A DNA stretch of 13,281 bases, taken from contig CAKTXP010000049.1 in NCBI GenBank assembly GCA_934631055.1, forward strand, positions 1 to 13,281, in the 5' to 3' direction. A program made the translations under genes and the position numbers. The notes below the pieces were generated by a model. That model was not told the DNA's origin and did no database searches. It saw only the letters and a list, made by a program, of their open reading frames with translations. Positions 1 through 7,994 of the stretch are shown one piece after another (positions within the stretch are counted from its first letter, which is position 1; every line of letters begins with the position of its first letter). This stretch comes from an uncultured Clostridia bacterium. Lineage in GTDB: Bacteria > Bacillota > Clostridia > Christensenellales > Aristaeellaceae.

Positions 1-18
1 CTCCGCCCCAAACATCCG

Positions 19-163
19 GGAAACTCGCATAGAAACACAAGTGTTTCTTGCGATTTCCGATTTTCATCACGCTAAATCCCGCACAGCGGGCGCGTGATTC
101 CAATCCCACCAAGAACCTGAGGTTCTTGGATTTCCCACTTCATTTATCACTGCGTGATAAATG
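19..163. repeat. Run of four perfect or near-perfect hairpins (H1-H4)
   Basis: This gene-free stretch is packed with inverted repeats. H1 (19-58) has core arms AGAAACAC and GTGTTTCT around an AA loop, extended by CGCA/TGCG and GGAAA/TTTCC. H2 (66-98) has outer arms ATCACGC and GCGTGAT and an inner CCCGC/GCGGG stem. H3 (109-129) has arms CCAAGAACC and GGTTCTTGG with a TGA loop. H4 (141-163) has arms CATTTATCAC and GTGATAAATG with a TGC loop. The linkers after H1, H2 and H3 resemble each other (ATTTCC, ATTCCAATCCCA, ATTTCCCA), which suggests a repeated unit rather than chance. No coding region is supported here. The role is unknown; it may be a dispersed extragenic palindrome cluster or the 3' region of a gene beyond the left edge. 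Confidence 0.7.
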
Positions 164-187
164 GCAAGACTCAATTTGAACATAAGG

Positions 188-227
188 AAACAGCTTGCAG
201 AATTTTGATGTTCAGCAAGCTGTTTTT
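188..227 (+). terminator. Candidate plus-strand terminator hairpin (H5)
   Basis: Eleven-base arms AAACAGCTTGC (188-198) and GCAAGCTGTTT (215-225) enclose a 16-base loop. The second arm runs into a T-tract (223-227) on the plus strand, as in an intrinsic terminator. On the minus strand the following sequence is less T-rich. No plus-strand gene upstream of it is visible in the window, so it would serve a gene off the left edge. The long loop makes this only a moderate call. Confidence 0.45.
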
Positions 228-252
228 GATTTATAGTTCTTCATTTTTTCTC

Positions 253-275
253 CATTTATCGCAACGCGATAAATG
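253..275. repeat. Hairpin H6, a covarying sister of H4
   Basis: Arms CATTTATCGC (253-262) and GCGATAAATG (266-275) flank an AAC loop. H6 has the same stem as the hairpin at 141-163 except at one base pair, where A-T has become G-C with both sides changed together. The loops differ completely. This is what is expected if the stem, rather than the primary sequence, is conserved. Confidence 0.65.
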
Positions 276-286
276 CAAGAAAGGGT

Positions 287-330
287 GCAGGGAACAAGAT
301 TCCCTGCCGGGGCTTGGGGCAGAGCCCCAA
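287..330 (-). repeat. Double-hairpin 3' module, copy A
   Basis: Two hairpins lie just past the stop of the minus-strand regulator gene. Read on the minus strand, the first is TTGGGGC/GCCCCAA (314-330) and the second is GCAGGGAA/TTCCCTGC (287-307), followed by a pyrimidine-rich stretch. The same order (GC-rich short hairpin, then an AGGGA/TCCCT hairpin, then a C/T-rich tail) follows the stop codon of the alarmone synthetase gene at 6100-6140. The module may act in transcription termination or 3'-end protection of the regulator mRNA. The lack of a strong T-tract makes classical termination uncertain. Confidence 0.55.
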
Positions 331-339
331 TCGTAACCC

Positions 340-993
340 TTAATCCTGCACCAAGCTCCCCGCCGCTTCCGCTTCTTCCAGCTCGTGCATGTACTTGTAG
401 ACCGTGTAGCGCGAAACATTCAGACGCTCGGCAACAATCGCGACCGATTTCTGATAGGTGAACGCGCGCCGCTTGTAAAGCATGCGGATGATGCGCATGC
501 GATCCGTTTTCTTCATCGCCTCCGGCTCCTTGCCGACAGCGCTGATGCACTCGCGCAAAAGCTCTTCCAGCTGGCTTCGGGCGTCCTGCATAAGCGTCTG
601 CTGAAGCTCGCCGCTGGTCGCCGTCAATTCGCTGAGCATCTGCCCGGCACGCACCATGTTCGTGATGTCCATATTGATGCCCAGCGCAAAATGATAGTCG
701 TCGCCGACGATGTTGAACGTCGTACTCTTGAGCGTCCGCCCATCGCGGGAAAGCACCAGCTGGTTGATGTAGTCTTTGTTCTGATAGATGCTCTCGTCGT
801 AATCGCCGATGTCGCCAAAGATGTCCGCCGTCGAGCCGACCTCGCGCCCCGTGACCGTGCCGTTGAAAATGGCAAGGATCGGATGCCCCGGCCGGGTCAT
901 ATCGTGAACGATCGTCTCGCAGTTCGGGCCGAACATCGTCGCGATGCCGCGCGCTTCATTCTTAAGAAAAGTCAACATTTCTTCCCGGTTCAT
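340..993 (-). CDS. YheO/DauR-type PAS-HTH transcriptional regulator
   Basis: The 217-residue product matches the two-part layout of YheO/DauR-like regulators. An N-terminal PAS-like YheO region (about residues 8-115) includes TIVHD, GHPILAIFNGTVTGR and the ALGINMDIT strand. A C-terminal helix-turn-helix (about 165-203) includes FTYQKSVAIVAERLNVSRYTV. The start at 993 is chosen because GGAGG lies six bases upstream; the reading frame stays open to 1155, but that extension has no comparable site and begins with residues unlike the family. Members sense an unknown ligand through the PAS-like domain and bind DNA; the namesake DauR controls D-arginine catabolism, which does not fix the target here. 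A hairpin, CCCGCT/AGCGGG at 1007-1023, sits two bases upstream of the ribosome binding site. The gene follows the glycosyltransferase cluster in the same direction but has its own promoter candidate, so its target cannot be assigned from context. Confidence 0.88.
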   Translation of the reverse strand: MNREEMLTFLKNEARGIATMFGPNCETIVHDMTRPGHPILAIFNGTVTGREVGSTADIFGDIGDYDESIYQNKDYINQLVLSRDGRTLKSTTFNIVGDDYHFALGINMDITNMVRAGQMLSELTATSGELQQTLMQDARSQLEELLRECISAVGKEPEAMKKTDRMRIIRMLYKRRAFTYQKSVAIVAERLNVSRYTVYKYMHELEEAEAAGSLVQD

Positions 994-1148
994 GACAGTC
1001 CTCCGCCCCGCTCTTTCAGCGGGCTTTCGTGATGTAAATTTCTCCGTGCGCTTTCTGTCACGGAAAACCTGCATCCTTTTTTCGTGATGCAGCCGACATT
1101 CCGCCGGTTTTGGAAAACGTTCCGGCAGACCTGTTTTCGCCGGGCAAA

Positions 1149-1177
1149 TTGACATTCTGTTGCTTTCCTCTTATTAT
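1149..1177 (+). promoter_or_regulatory. Sigma-A type promoter candidate, antisense to the glycosyltransferase operon
   Basis: TTGACA (1149-1154) is followed after exactly 17 bases by TATTAT (1172-1177), giving eleven of twelve consensus bases. It points rightward into the 3' end of a minus-strand gene, with an expected start near 1184. No plus-strand gene follows, so any product would be an antisense RNA. The match is strong, but activity is not shown. Confidence 0.5.
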
Positions 1178-1181
1178 AGCA
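1173..1181 (-). promoter_or_regulatory. Extended -10 promoter for the PAS-HTH regulator gene
   Basis: On the minus strand TGCTATAAT (1181 down to 1173) is an extended -10 element with a perfect TATAAT. No good -35 is seen upstream, which is typical of extended -10 promoters. Transcription would begin near 1166 and leave a leader of about 170 bases before the start codon at 993. The element overlaps the stop codon of the upstream glycosyltransferase gene and the -10 of an opposite-facing promoter. Confidence 0.5.
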
Positions 1182-2502
1182 TACTTTCTTCCCGTTGGGT
1201 ATGCCCTATCGTCCAAATTCCCGCCGCAAGCATCATCAGCGCGCAGGCGGAGAGCGGGATCGCCGTCTCCCAATAGCTGCCCAGCGACGCAAGCGCCATG
1301 AGCGCCGCCGCGGGCGCCATCCTCCTGTCCTCCGCCGCCGCGGCCACGCTCATCGCATCCGCCAGATAGAAATACCGCTCGTGCATCCTCGGCAGGCAGA
1401 ATACGATCATCAGCGGAAACAGCAGCGCATAGCGCAGCGTCATCCGCCGGGTCAGCTTTCCCGCGCGGCGCACGCCGCAGACCGCCAGCAGCGCGCAGAC
1501 GCCGAACGCCAGCCCCATGCCGAAATTGCCATAGGCGTAAACGTCCAATCCGGTCGTATCAAACAGCGCAAAGAAATTCGCCGCGCCGTAATTCAGTCCG
1601 ATGTACAGCCCCGTCTGCGCCGTATAAATGGAGAGGAGCGCGCTCAGGCTCTTTCCGCCCAGCAGCGCCGGAAGCGCCGTCACCATGAGCGTCAGCACAA
1701 AGATCAGCGCGTCGCCCAGCCGGAGTTTTTTGTCTGCCCACAGCACGACGACCATTGGCAGCATAAACACGGCTTGCAGCTTAAACGCCAGCGATAGCGC
1801 GAAGCATGCCGCCGCGCCCGCCGGTCTTTCCTCCAGCGCCAACGCCAGCCCCCAGAGCGCGCACGCCGCATACAGGCTGTCACACTGAGCGAACATGCCG
1901 CCGTTGAGTACGGCCGTCGGCAGGAGCAGCATTGCGCCAAACGCCGTCAGGCTGGGCTTTCCGTCCTTCGCCGCCAGCGACGCTGCCGCGCCCGCGAGGA
2001 ACGCATCCCCGATAAAAGAGACCGCCTTCACCGCGTAGAGCGGCGGCACAGGCAGGCGCGTGATCATAAACAGGATATATTGATACAGCACATTGTATTC
2101 GCCGATATTCTGCCGCATGCCGTCGGAAAACGAGCCTGCGCCCAGCTTTTGCAGCCAGTCCGCCAGATAGTAGTCATAATCTCCGGCGGAGCGCTCGATG
2201 AAGCTGACCCGGGCAAGCATCGCCGCCGCGCAGAGGGCGCAAAGCCCCAGCGTGCCGAGCAGCCCGTTTTCCCCGCGCAGGGCAAACGCAAGCATAGCCG
2301 CCAGCGGAACCGCCAGGCAGACCGCCGCCGCCATGCGCGCGCCCATGCCTGCGCCGCTCAGCAGGGTCATCGTCCGCGTCGTCATCAGCAGGATAAACGC
2401 CAGCACGGTCAGCGCCGCGCAGATGAGTCTGCCCGCGCGCCCTGTCGGCTCCGTCAGCCCTGACCACAGGCGCTCATCCAGCCGGTCAAGCGCCTCCTTC
2501 AT
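1174..2502 (-). CDS. GT-C type membrane glycosyltransferase, paralogue 1 (Gpi18-like)
   Basis: This 442-residue, highly hydrophobic protein has roughly ten to twelve membrane segments and looks like a polyprenyl-phosphate-sugar dependent GT-C glycosyltransferase related to Gpi18-like mannosyltransferases. Motifs shared with the gene at 3859-5271 are an acidic first-loop motif GDYD (107-110), GEYNVLYQYI (134-143), NGGMFAQCDSLY (200-211), FKLQAVF (240-246), GGKSL (282-286) and MHERY (373-377). The acidic loop motif is where GT-C enzymes usually hold their catalytic or metal-binding residues. The sugar donor and acceptor cannot be told. The ATG at 2502 has GGAGG nine bases upstream, and the gene overlaps its upstream neighbour by 17 bases, indicating translational coupling. 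It is the last gene of a three-gene set of paralogues, probably for a cell-surface glycan. Confidence 0.75.
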   Translation of the reverse strand: MKEALDRLDERLWSGLTEPTGRAGRLICAALTVLAFILLMTTRTMTLLSGAGMGARMAAAVCLAVPLAAMLAFALRGENGLLGTLGLCALCAAAMLARVSFIERSAGDYDYYLADWLQKLGAGSFSDGMRQNIGEYNVLYQYILFMITRLPVPPLYAVKAVSFIGDAFLAGAAASLAAKDGKPSLTAFGAMLLLPTAVLNGGMFAQCDSLYAACALWGLALALEERPAGAAACFALSLAFKLQAVFMLPMVVVLWADKKLRLGDALIFVLTLMVTALPALLGGKSLSALLSIYTAQTGLYIGLNYGAANFFALFDTTGLDVYAYGNFGMGLAFGVCALLAVCGVRRAGKLTRRMTLRYALLFPLMIVFCLPRMHERYFYLADAMSVAAAAEDRRMAPAAALMALASLGSYWETAIPLSACALMMLAAGIWTIGHTQREESML

Positions 2503-3859
2503 GGCAAAGCGCCTCCTTTTCGCCGGGTTTCAGCTTCCGCAGAAGCTCCAGCGCGATGACCACTGCCGCCGCGATAGCGATCAGGCTCAGCGCCTGCATC
2601 GGCAGGATCGTAAAGGAGAAGATGGCTTCCATATAGCTGCACAGCGAAACCAGCTCCAGCGCCAGAGCCGCCGCCATGCGCCGCGCATTGCCCGCCGCCG
2701 CAAACGCCAGCATGCCCGCCAGATACAGGCACCGCGCGTTCACCTGCGGCAGGATGAGCGGCAGACCCGCCGCCAGCAGCAGCGCGCCCAGCAGCACAGC
2801 GTCCGCGTCCAATTCCCTGTGCGCATGGAGCATCGCAAAGACGACCATCACCGCGCAGGCAAAGCCCAGATACATGCCCATGCCGCTGAACTCGCGGACA
2901 GAAGCAATGTTCATCAAGCCGAACACGCCCGCCGCATGGTCGGAAAGCCCCACGTCGCCATATGCCGCTTCGTCGATCTGCATCGCATAGCGCCCAAAGA
3001 CCGCTTCCAGACCCTGCCCGTCCAGCAGGAATGCCGCCTGAAACGCAATAAACGCCGCCAGAAGCGCGAGGATATGCCGGACGGATATTTTCCTTTTCGC
3101 AAAGAAAACGAGCAGCAGCGGGAAAATAAACACGCTTTGCAGCTTCGTTGCCGCCGCCATGCCCCAGAGGACGCTTCCCCAGACCGGATGGTCGTCCATC
3201 AGCAGATACAGTCCCCAGAGCGTCAGCGCCGCGAACATCGCGTCGCACTGCGCCCAGCAGCCCGCATTGAGCAGCATCGTCGGCGCCAGCACACAGGCGA
3301 ACATGCCCATGACCGCCGCGCCGGGCTTTGCCCTGCGCTTCGCCGCCAGATTCAGCACAGCCAGCGCCGCCAGCATTTGACAAACCATGTCAAACAGCTT
3401 GAGCGCGACGACCTGCGGGAAATTTTCCAGCCGGGAAACCAGCGCCATCACGACCAGATAGCCGCCCGACCATGCCTTGTCCTCCCAAGCCATCGCCGTC
3501 AGCAGGTCGTAGTTCCACATGTCCGCGAGCATCGGCTCCAGCACCTTGCTCACCCGCCCCGGGCGAATGCTCAGCATCGCCAGATGCGCCGCAACCGCCA
3601 GCATCGCCAGCATCGCCGCGCACAGCAGCACCATCACCGGCTGATCGCTTAATTTGCGCCATGCGCTCCATGTCAGCAGCGCCGTACAGCACGCGCCCGT
3701 CAGCGCGATGACGACCGCGCCTTCCATCGCCGCGCACAGCTTCATAGCCGCCAGCAGAAACGCAAATACCAGAACCGCGCCAAGCGCTAACCGCTTTTTT
3801 CCAGAAAGACGCGCTTCCATGGCATAGCGAAGCGGGTCTTTCATCCATTGCTTGTCCAT
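2486..3859 (-). CDS. GT-C type membrane protein, divergent paralogue 2
   Basis: This membrane protein of about 457 residues is paralogous to both neighbours. It keeps the central NAGCWAQCDAMF motif (about 198-209) and TKLQSVF (about 238-244), but other family motifs are changed. The acidic DYD of the first loop is absent, GGKSL has become DGQGL, and MHERY is replaced by VNARC in an otherwise alignable segment. It may therefore have a different substrate or be a non-catalytic partner. The start is placed at ATG 3859, which overlaps the upstream TGA stop by one base; a GTG one codon earlier (3862) lies only seven bases from the GGAGG and is an equally possible start. The middle position and the overlaps on both sides imply co-translation with the other two proteins. 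Confidence 0.72.
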   Translation of the reverse strand: MDKQWMKDPLRYAMEARLSGKKRLALGAVLVFAFLLAAMKLCAAMEGAVVIALTGACCTALLTWSAWRKLSDQPVMVLLCAAMLAMLAVAAHLAMLSIRPGRVSKVLEPMLADMWNYDLLTAMAWEDKAWSGGYLVVMALVSRLENFPQVVALKLFDMVCQMLAALAVLNLAAKRRAKPGAAVMGMFACVLAPTMLLNAGCWAQCDAMFAALTLWGLYLLMDDHPVWGSVLWGMAAATKLQSVFIFPLLLVFFAKRKISVRHILALLAAFIAFQAAFLLDGQGLEAVFGRYAMQIDEAAYGDVGLSDHAAGVFGLMNIASVREFSGMGMYLGFACAVMVVFAMLHAHRELDADAVLLGALLLAAGLPLILPQVNARCLYLAGMLAFAAAGNARRMAAALALELVSLCSYMEAIFSFTILPMQALSLIAIAAAVVIALELLRKLKPGEKEALCHEGGA

Positions 3860-5271
3860 CACGCTTTCACCTCCGCCAGACAGGCGTTCTCCTTGTCCTC
3901 ATGCAGGCTCTTCCAAAGCGCCGCCGCCGTCAGCGCGACCGCCGCGCCCTGGCAGAGCGTCGCCCATTTCAGATCCATGATGGCGTCGCCCGGCAGACCT
4001 GCCGTATAGCAGATATAGGACGCCAGACCGAACAGCAGCGGCAGGATGACGCGTTTCGGGCAGTACGCCGCCGCGACCAGCGACAGCACGTCCGCGCCGA
4101 ACGTGTACCGCTCGTGCATCTTGGGCAGGAAGAACGGCACGCCGCCCAGCACCAGCAGACACGCCAGCACAACGCTCTCCTGCGTGATCTGCTCCCGACG
4201 CAGGCACAAAAGCAGACAGATGGCAACCAGCATCGCCATGCCCAGCGCCATCGCCATGCCGCTGAACATCGTATAGAGCATGTCCCTGTCCAGTTCAGTC
4301 GGCAGGAAGTTATACAGGCTCGGTCCGTTGACCGTCATGAAATTGTACGTTCCCGCCTGCGTCAGGTAGACCGTCAGCGCGTGATGCAGCGATTTTCCGC
4401 CCCAAAACGCCGGAACCATCATGCCCAGATAGGCGACCGGAATCAGCAGCACATGGCGCAGCTTGATATCCTTCCTCAGCCACAGCGGCAGAAGCGCCGG
4501 CAGGAAAAAGACCGTTTGCAGCTTAAAGGACAGCGCCGCGCCAAAGAACATCATGCTCACCGCGCCGCGCTTCTTTAGCCCCATATACAGCGCCATCAGG
4601 CACAGCGAACTGTAAATCGCGTCGCACTGTCCCCAGTATGCGCCGTTGAAGACGACCGTCGGCAGAATCATCGTCAGGTTGAGAATCATCAGCTTCGAGC
4701 CTGTCCCGCGAATCTTCAGGCTCGCCAGCTTCATCACCGCATAGCCCAGCAGCAGATCCGCCAGCATAGAAGCCGCCTTGACCAGATACTGCCATGGATA
4801 GTTCTTTACCCGCGAGATGAGCAGCAGGATGTACAGATAGGGCGGCGAATAGTCGCTGGCAATGTATGTGCCTAAGCCCTCCTTGATGCCCATTTCGGAA
4901 TAGGCATAGATCCAGTTGCTCAGGAAGATGTCGTAGTCGTCGCTCACATAATCCAGCAGCGATATCTTCGCCAGCAAAATCGCGCCGACCAGCACGCTCA
5001 GCAGCACCTGCGACCCCAGCGGCATCTTGCGCCCGATGCGCAGCTGCACCAGCAGCGTCACGGCATACAGCGCGGTGAACACGCCCGCCGTGAACCGCGT
5101 CAGCTCCTCCAGCCGGAACGCCGCGAATTCATCCAGCCGCGCATAGCGCGCATGATAGGCAAAAACAGCGAATACCGCCGTCGCCAGCGCAAACAGCAGC
5201 GCCTGCGCCCATGCCGGCGCGCGGCGCTTTACCAGCGTGCGCAGGGCGTCATCCGCAAAATCCTTGTTCAT
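3859..5271 (-). CDS. GT-C type membrane glycosyltransferase, paralogue 3 (Gpi18-like)
   Basis: This 470-residue polytopic membrane protein is the first gene of the three-paralogue operon. Recognisable motifs are DDYD (111-114) in the first outside loop, SDYSPPYLYI (139-148), NGAYWGQCDAIY (209-220), SFKLQTVFFLP (248-258), WGGKSL (290-295) and PKMHERY (383-389). These match the general plan of GT-C glycosyltransferases, which move sugars from lipid-linked donors to acceptors on the outer face of the membrane. The ATG at 5271 has an AGGAA-type ribosome binding site six bases upstream. A consensus promoter lies about 70 bases upstream. The first 20 residues are charged and probably cytoplasmic. 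The substrate is not deducible; the whole group could be building one surface polymer or glycolipid. Confidence 0.78.
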   Translation of the reverse strand: MNKDFADDALRTLVKRRAPAWAQALLFALATAVFAVFAYHARYARLDEFAAFRLEELTRFTAGVFTALYAVTLLVQLRIGRKMPLGSQVLLSVLVGAILLAKISLLDYVSDDYDIFLSNWIYAYSEMGIKEGLGTYIASDYSPPYLYILLLISRVKNYPWQYLVKAASMLADLLLGYAVMKLASLKIRGTGSKLMILNLTMILPTVVFNGAYWGQCDAIYSSLCLMALYMGLKKRGAVSMMFFGAALSFKLQTVFFLPALLPLWLRKDIKLRHVLLIPVAYLGMMVPAFWGGKSLHHALTVYLTQAGTYNFMTVNGPSLYNFLPTELDRDMLYTMFSGMAMALGMAMLVAICLLLCLRREQITQESVVLACLLVLGGVPFFLPKMHERYTFGADVLSLVAAAYCPKRVILPLLFGLASYICYTAGLPGDAIMDLKWATLCQGAAVALTAAALWKSLHEDKENACLAEVKA

Positions 5272-5339
5272 ATGTTCTTCCTTTCCGCAAAAGCGCCGGG
5301 TGAAATCCCTATACGCTTTTCGATATTTCTTCGATTTTC

Positions 5340-5368
5340 ATTATACTGAAAAAAGCGCCTTCTGTACA
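5340..5368 (-). promoter_or_regulatory. Promoter of the three-gene glycosyltransferase operon
   Basis: On the minus strand TGTACA (5368-5363) is followed after 17 bases by a perfect TATAAT (5345-5340). The predicted start is near 5333, leaving a leader of about 60 bases before the ATG at 5271. The spacing and -10 are textbook; the -35 matches four of six bases. Confidence 0.65.
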
Positions 5369-5416
5369 GGGAAATCTCCCCCACGCAGTCATTCTTTCGC
5401 CTTTTCGCGCATAGAT

Positions 5417-5429
5417 ATGAACCGTTCAT
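5417..5429. promoter_or_regulatory. Small dyad, possible operator
   Basis: ATGAAC and GTTCAT are separated by one base, giving a perfect 13-base dyad in the divergent intergenic region between the glycosyltransferase operon and the alarmone synthetase gene. It lies about 50 bases upstream of the minus-strand -35 and about 120 bases upstream of the plus-strand gene. It could be a regulator site, but a dyad this short can arise by chance. No convincing plus-strand promoter was found in this region. Confidence 0.25.
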
Positions 5430-5546
5430 CATTGCTCACATTTTTGTGCGCTTTCCGCCGCATCCGCGCAACACCGCCCCTGTATCATGGTTTGCAAATC
5501 AAGCGCGTTTGCGGCGCTCAAATTTTCCTTTTTCGAGGTGATATCC

Positions 5547-6098
5547 TTGCAGCACAGCAATGTTATACGATCCATGTATGCGCCGAAGTGGGCGGCTTGC
5601 GATACCGAATTCTCCCCCGAGTTTTATAAGCCCTACGAAGCGGCGGTCGAGACCGCTTTCCTGACGCTCTGCGCCGCGCGGACGCAGTTCGAGCTGGATA
5701 CGCCTTACGCCGTCCGCGGGATGACGTTCCGGCTGAAATCGCCCGCATCCCTGCGGGATAAGCTCGCCCGGCGCGGGCTTTCGCAGGATGCTTCCGGCGC
5801 GGCGATGCTCAACGACATCGCCGGTCTGCGCGTCGTGCTTTCTTCTATTGAAGCGGTCTATCGCTTTGCCGAGCTTCTCAAGAAGATGGACGGCTGGCAG
5901 TTCGCCGCCGCACGGGATTACATTGCCCGCCCCAAGGTCAGCGGATACCGCAGTCTGCATCTGGTAATGCACGTTCCGGTCTGCGTCAATCGTCAGCGCG
6001 CCGTCGTCCCCGTGGAGATTCAGCTCCGCACGCCCGCAATGGATATGTGGGCATGTGTGGAGCATGACCTTTGCTATAAGCCGGTGAAGGAAGCATGA
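5547..6098 (+). CDS. Short small alarmone synthetase (RelA/SpoT synthetase domain)
   Basis: The 183-residue product is a stand-alone (p)ppGpp synthetase domain, which transfers pyrophosphate from ATP to GDP or GTP in the stringent response. Family motifs are LNDIAGLRVV (88-97), RDYIARPKVSGYRSLH (123-138, with the nucleotide-stacking Tyr134) and VEIQLRT then MDMWACVEH (156-173). No HD hydrolase, TGS or ACT domain is present. The TTG at 5547 is preferred because GAGGTG lies six bases upstream; the alternatives are ATG 5574, without a clear ribosome binding site, and ATG 5487. The protein stops about six residues after the conserved YK at 177-178. RelQ-like enzymes are usually somewhat longer, with C-terminal helices that help oligomerise, so this one looks clipped. 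It stands alone on the plus strand, divergent from the glycosyltransferase operon. Confidence 0.85.
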   Translation: MQHSNVIRSMYAPKWAACDTEFSPEFYKPYEAAVETAFLTLCAARTQFELDTPYAVRGMTFRLKSPASLRDKLARRGLSQDASGAAMLNDIAGLRVVLSSIEAVYRFAELLKKMDGWQFAAARDYIARPKVSGYRSLHLVMHVPVCVNRQRAVVPVEIQLRTPAMDMWACVEHDLCYKPVKEA

Positions 6099-6099
6099 T

Positions 6100-6140
6100 G
6101 GGCTGCCGCCCAAACCCGCCTGAGGGACATTGTCCCTCAG
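6100..6140 (+). repeat. Double-hairpin 3' module, copy B
   Basis: A GGGC/GCCC hairpin (6100-6111) begins two bases after the stop codon of the alarmone synthetase gene. It is followed by a perfect palindrome with arms CTGAGGGACA and TGTCCCTCAG (6120-6140), then a C/T-rich tail. Order, spacing and position relative to the upstream stop mirror copy A at 287-330. No strong T-tract follows, so it may protect or process the mRNA end rather than terminate alone. Confidence 0.55.
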
Positions 6141-6193
6141 ACTCCCTTCTCCGCTCCGCGCCGCTCAAAACATGACAAACATCAATACAGAAA

Positions 6194-6217
6194 GGGGACT
6201 GTCCGGCGACAGCCCCC
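6194..6217 (-). terminator. Terminator of the peptide transporter operon, probably bidirectional
   Basis: Arms GGGGACTGTC (6194-6203) and GACAGCCCCC (6208-6217) surround a four-base loop. On the minus strand the one non-Watson-Crick position is a G-U wobble and the stem is followed by CCCCTTTCTG. It starts four bases after the stop of the last operon gene (6222). On the plus strand the stem is followed by TGTTTTAT, so it could also end transcripts from the convergent alarmone synthetase gene. Confidence 0.75.
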
Positions 6218-6221
6218 TGTT

Positions 6222-6434
6222 TTATCTCACGATGAAGAAATATCCTGCTGCGGCGAGGATAGCGACAACGACTAAGCAGATCGGCACAATCGTAATAAAC
6301 GCCGCGATGACCATCGCCAGCCCGTCGCCTTTTTCCATTTCATCAGCGGGTGCGCGGTCAATCGGCTGCTCACCCATTTTCTCCCTTTGGAGCTTGCGGA
6401 AGCGCTCATAGCGCCCCTGAAACGGAAGCCGCAT
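6222..6434 (-). CDS. 70-residue single-span membrane protein at the end of the transporter operon
   Basis: This small protein is not recognised as a named family. It has a basic N-terminal part (RLPFQGRYERFRKLQREK, about residues 2-19), an acidic linker, and one long hydrophobic segment (about 38-68) near the C-terminus, ending in FFIVR. It looks like a tail-anchored protein with a cytoplasmic N-terminal arm. The ATG at 6434 lies three bases past the stop of the OppF-like ATPase gene and has an AAGGA ribosome binding site seven bases upstream. It is followed at once by the operon terminator. The tight spacing argues for a real gene co-expressed with the transporter. It could be an accessory subunit that contacts the permeases or ATPases, but this is inference from position only. 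Confidence 0.7.
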   Translation of the reverse strand: MRLPFQGRYERFRKLQREKMGEQPIDRAPADEMEKGDGLAMVIAAFITIVPICLVVVAILAAAGYFFIVR

Positions 6435-6437
6435 CGC

Positions 6438-7977
<1,540 letters not shown>

Positions 7978-7994
<17 letters not shown>

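Noticed and set aside
19..330. CRISPR array
   Set aside because: The hairpin units differ in sequence and length, and there are no identical repeats with unique spacers.
994..1155. Longer N-terminus for the PAS-HTH regulator, starting at 1155
   Set aside because: The extra 54 residues are basic and unlike the family, no ribosome binding site precedes 1155, and a strong one precedes the ATG at 993.
2198..3652. A 484-codon plus-strand open frame opposite two glycosyltransferase genes
   Set aside because: The translation is dominated by Arg, Gln and His as expected for the reverse strand of Ala/Leu-rich membrane protein genes.
5237..5629. A 130-codon plus-strand frame across the divergent intergenic region
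   Set aside because: It overlaps the start of the glycosyltransferase operon and its promoter and runs out of frame into the alarmone synthetase gene; no domain or ribosome binding site supports it.
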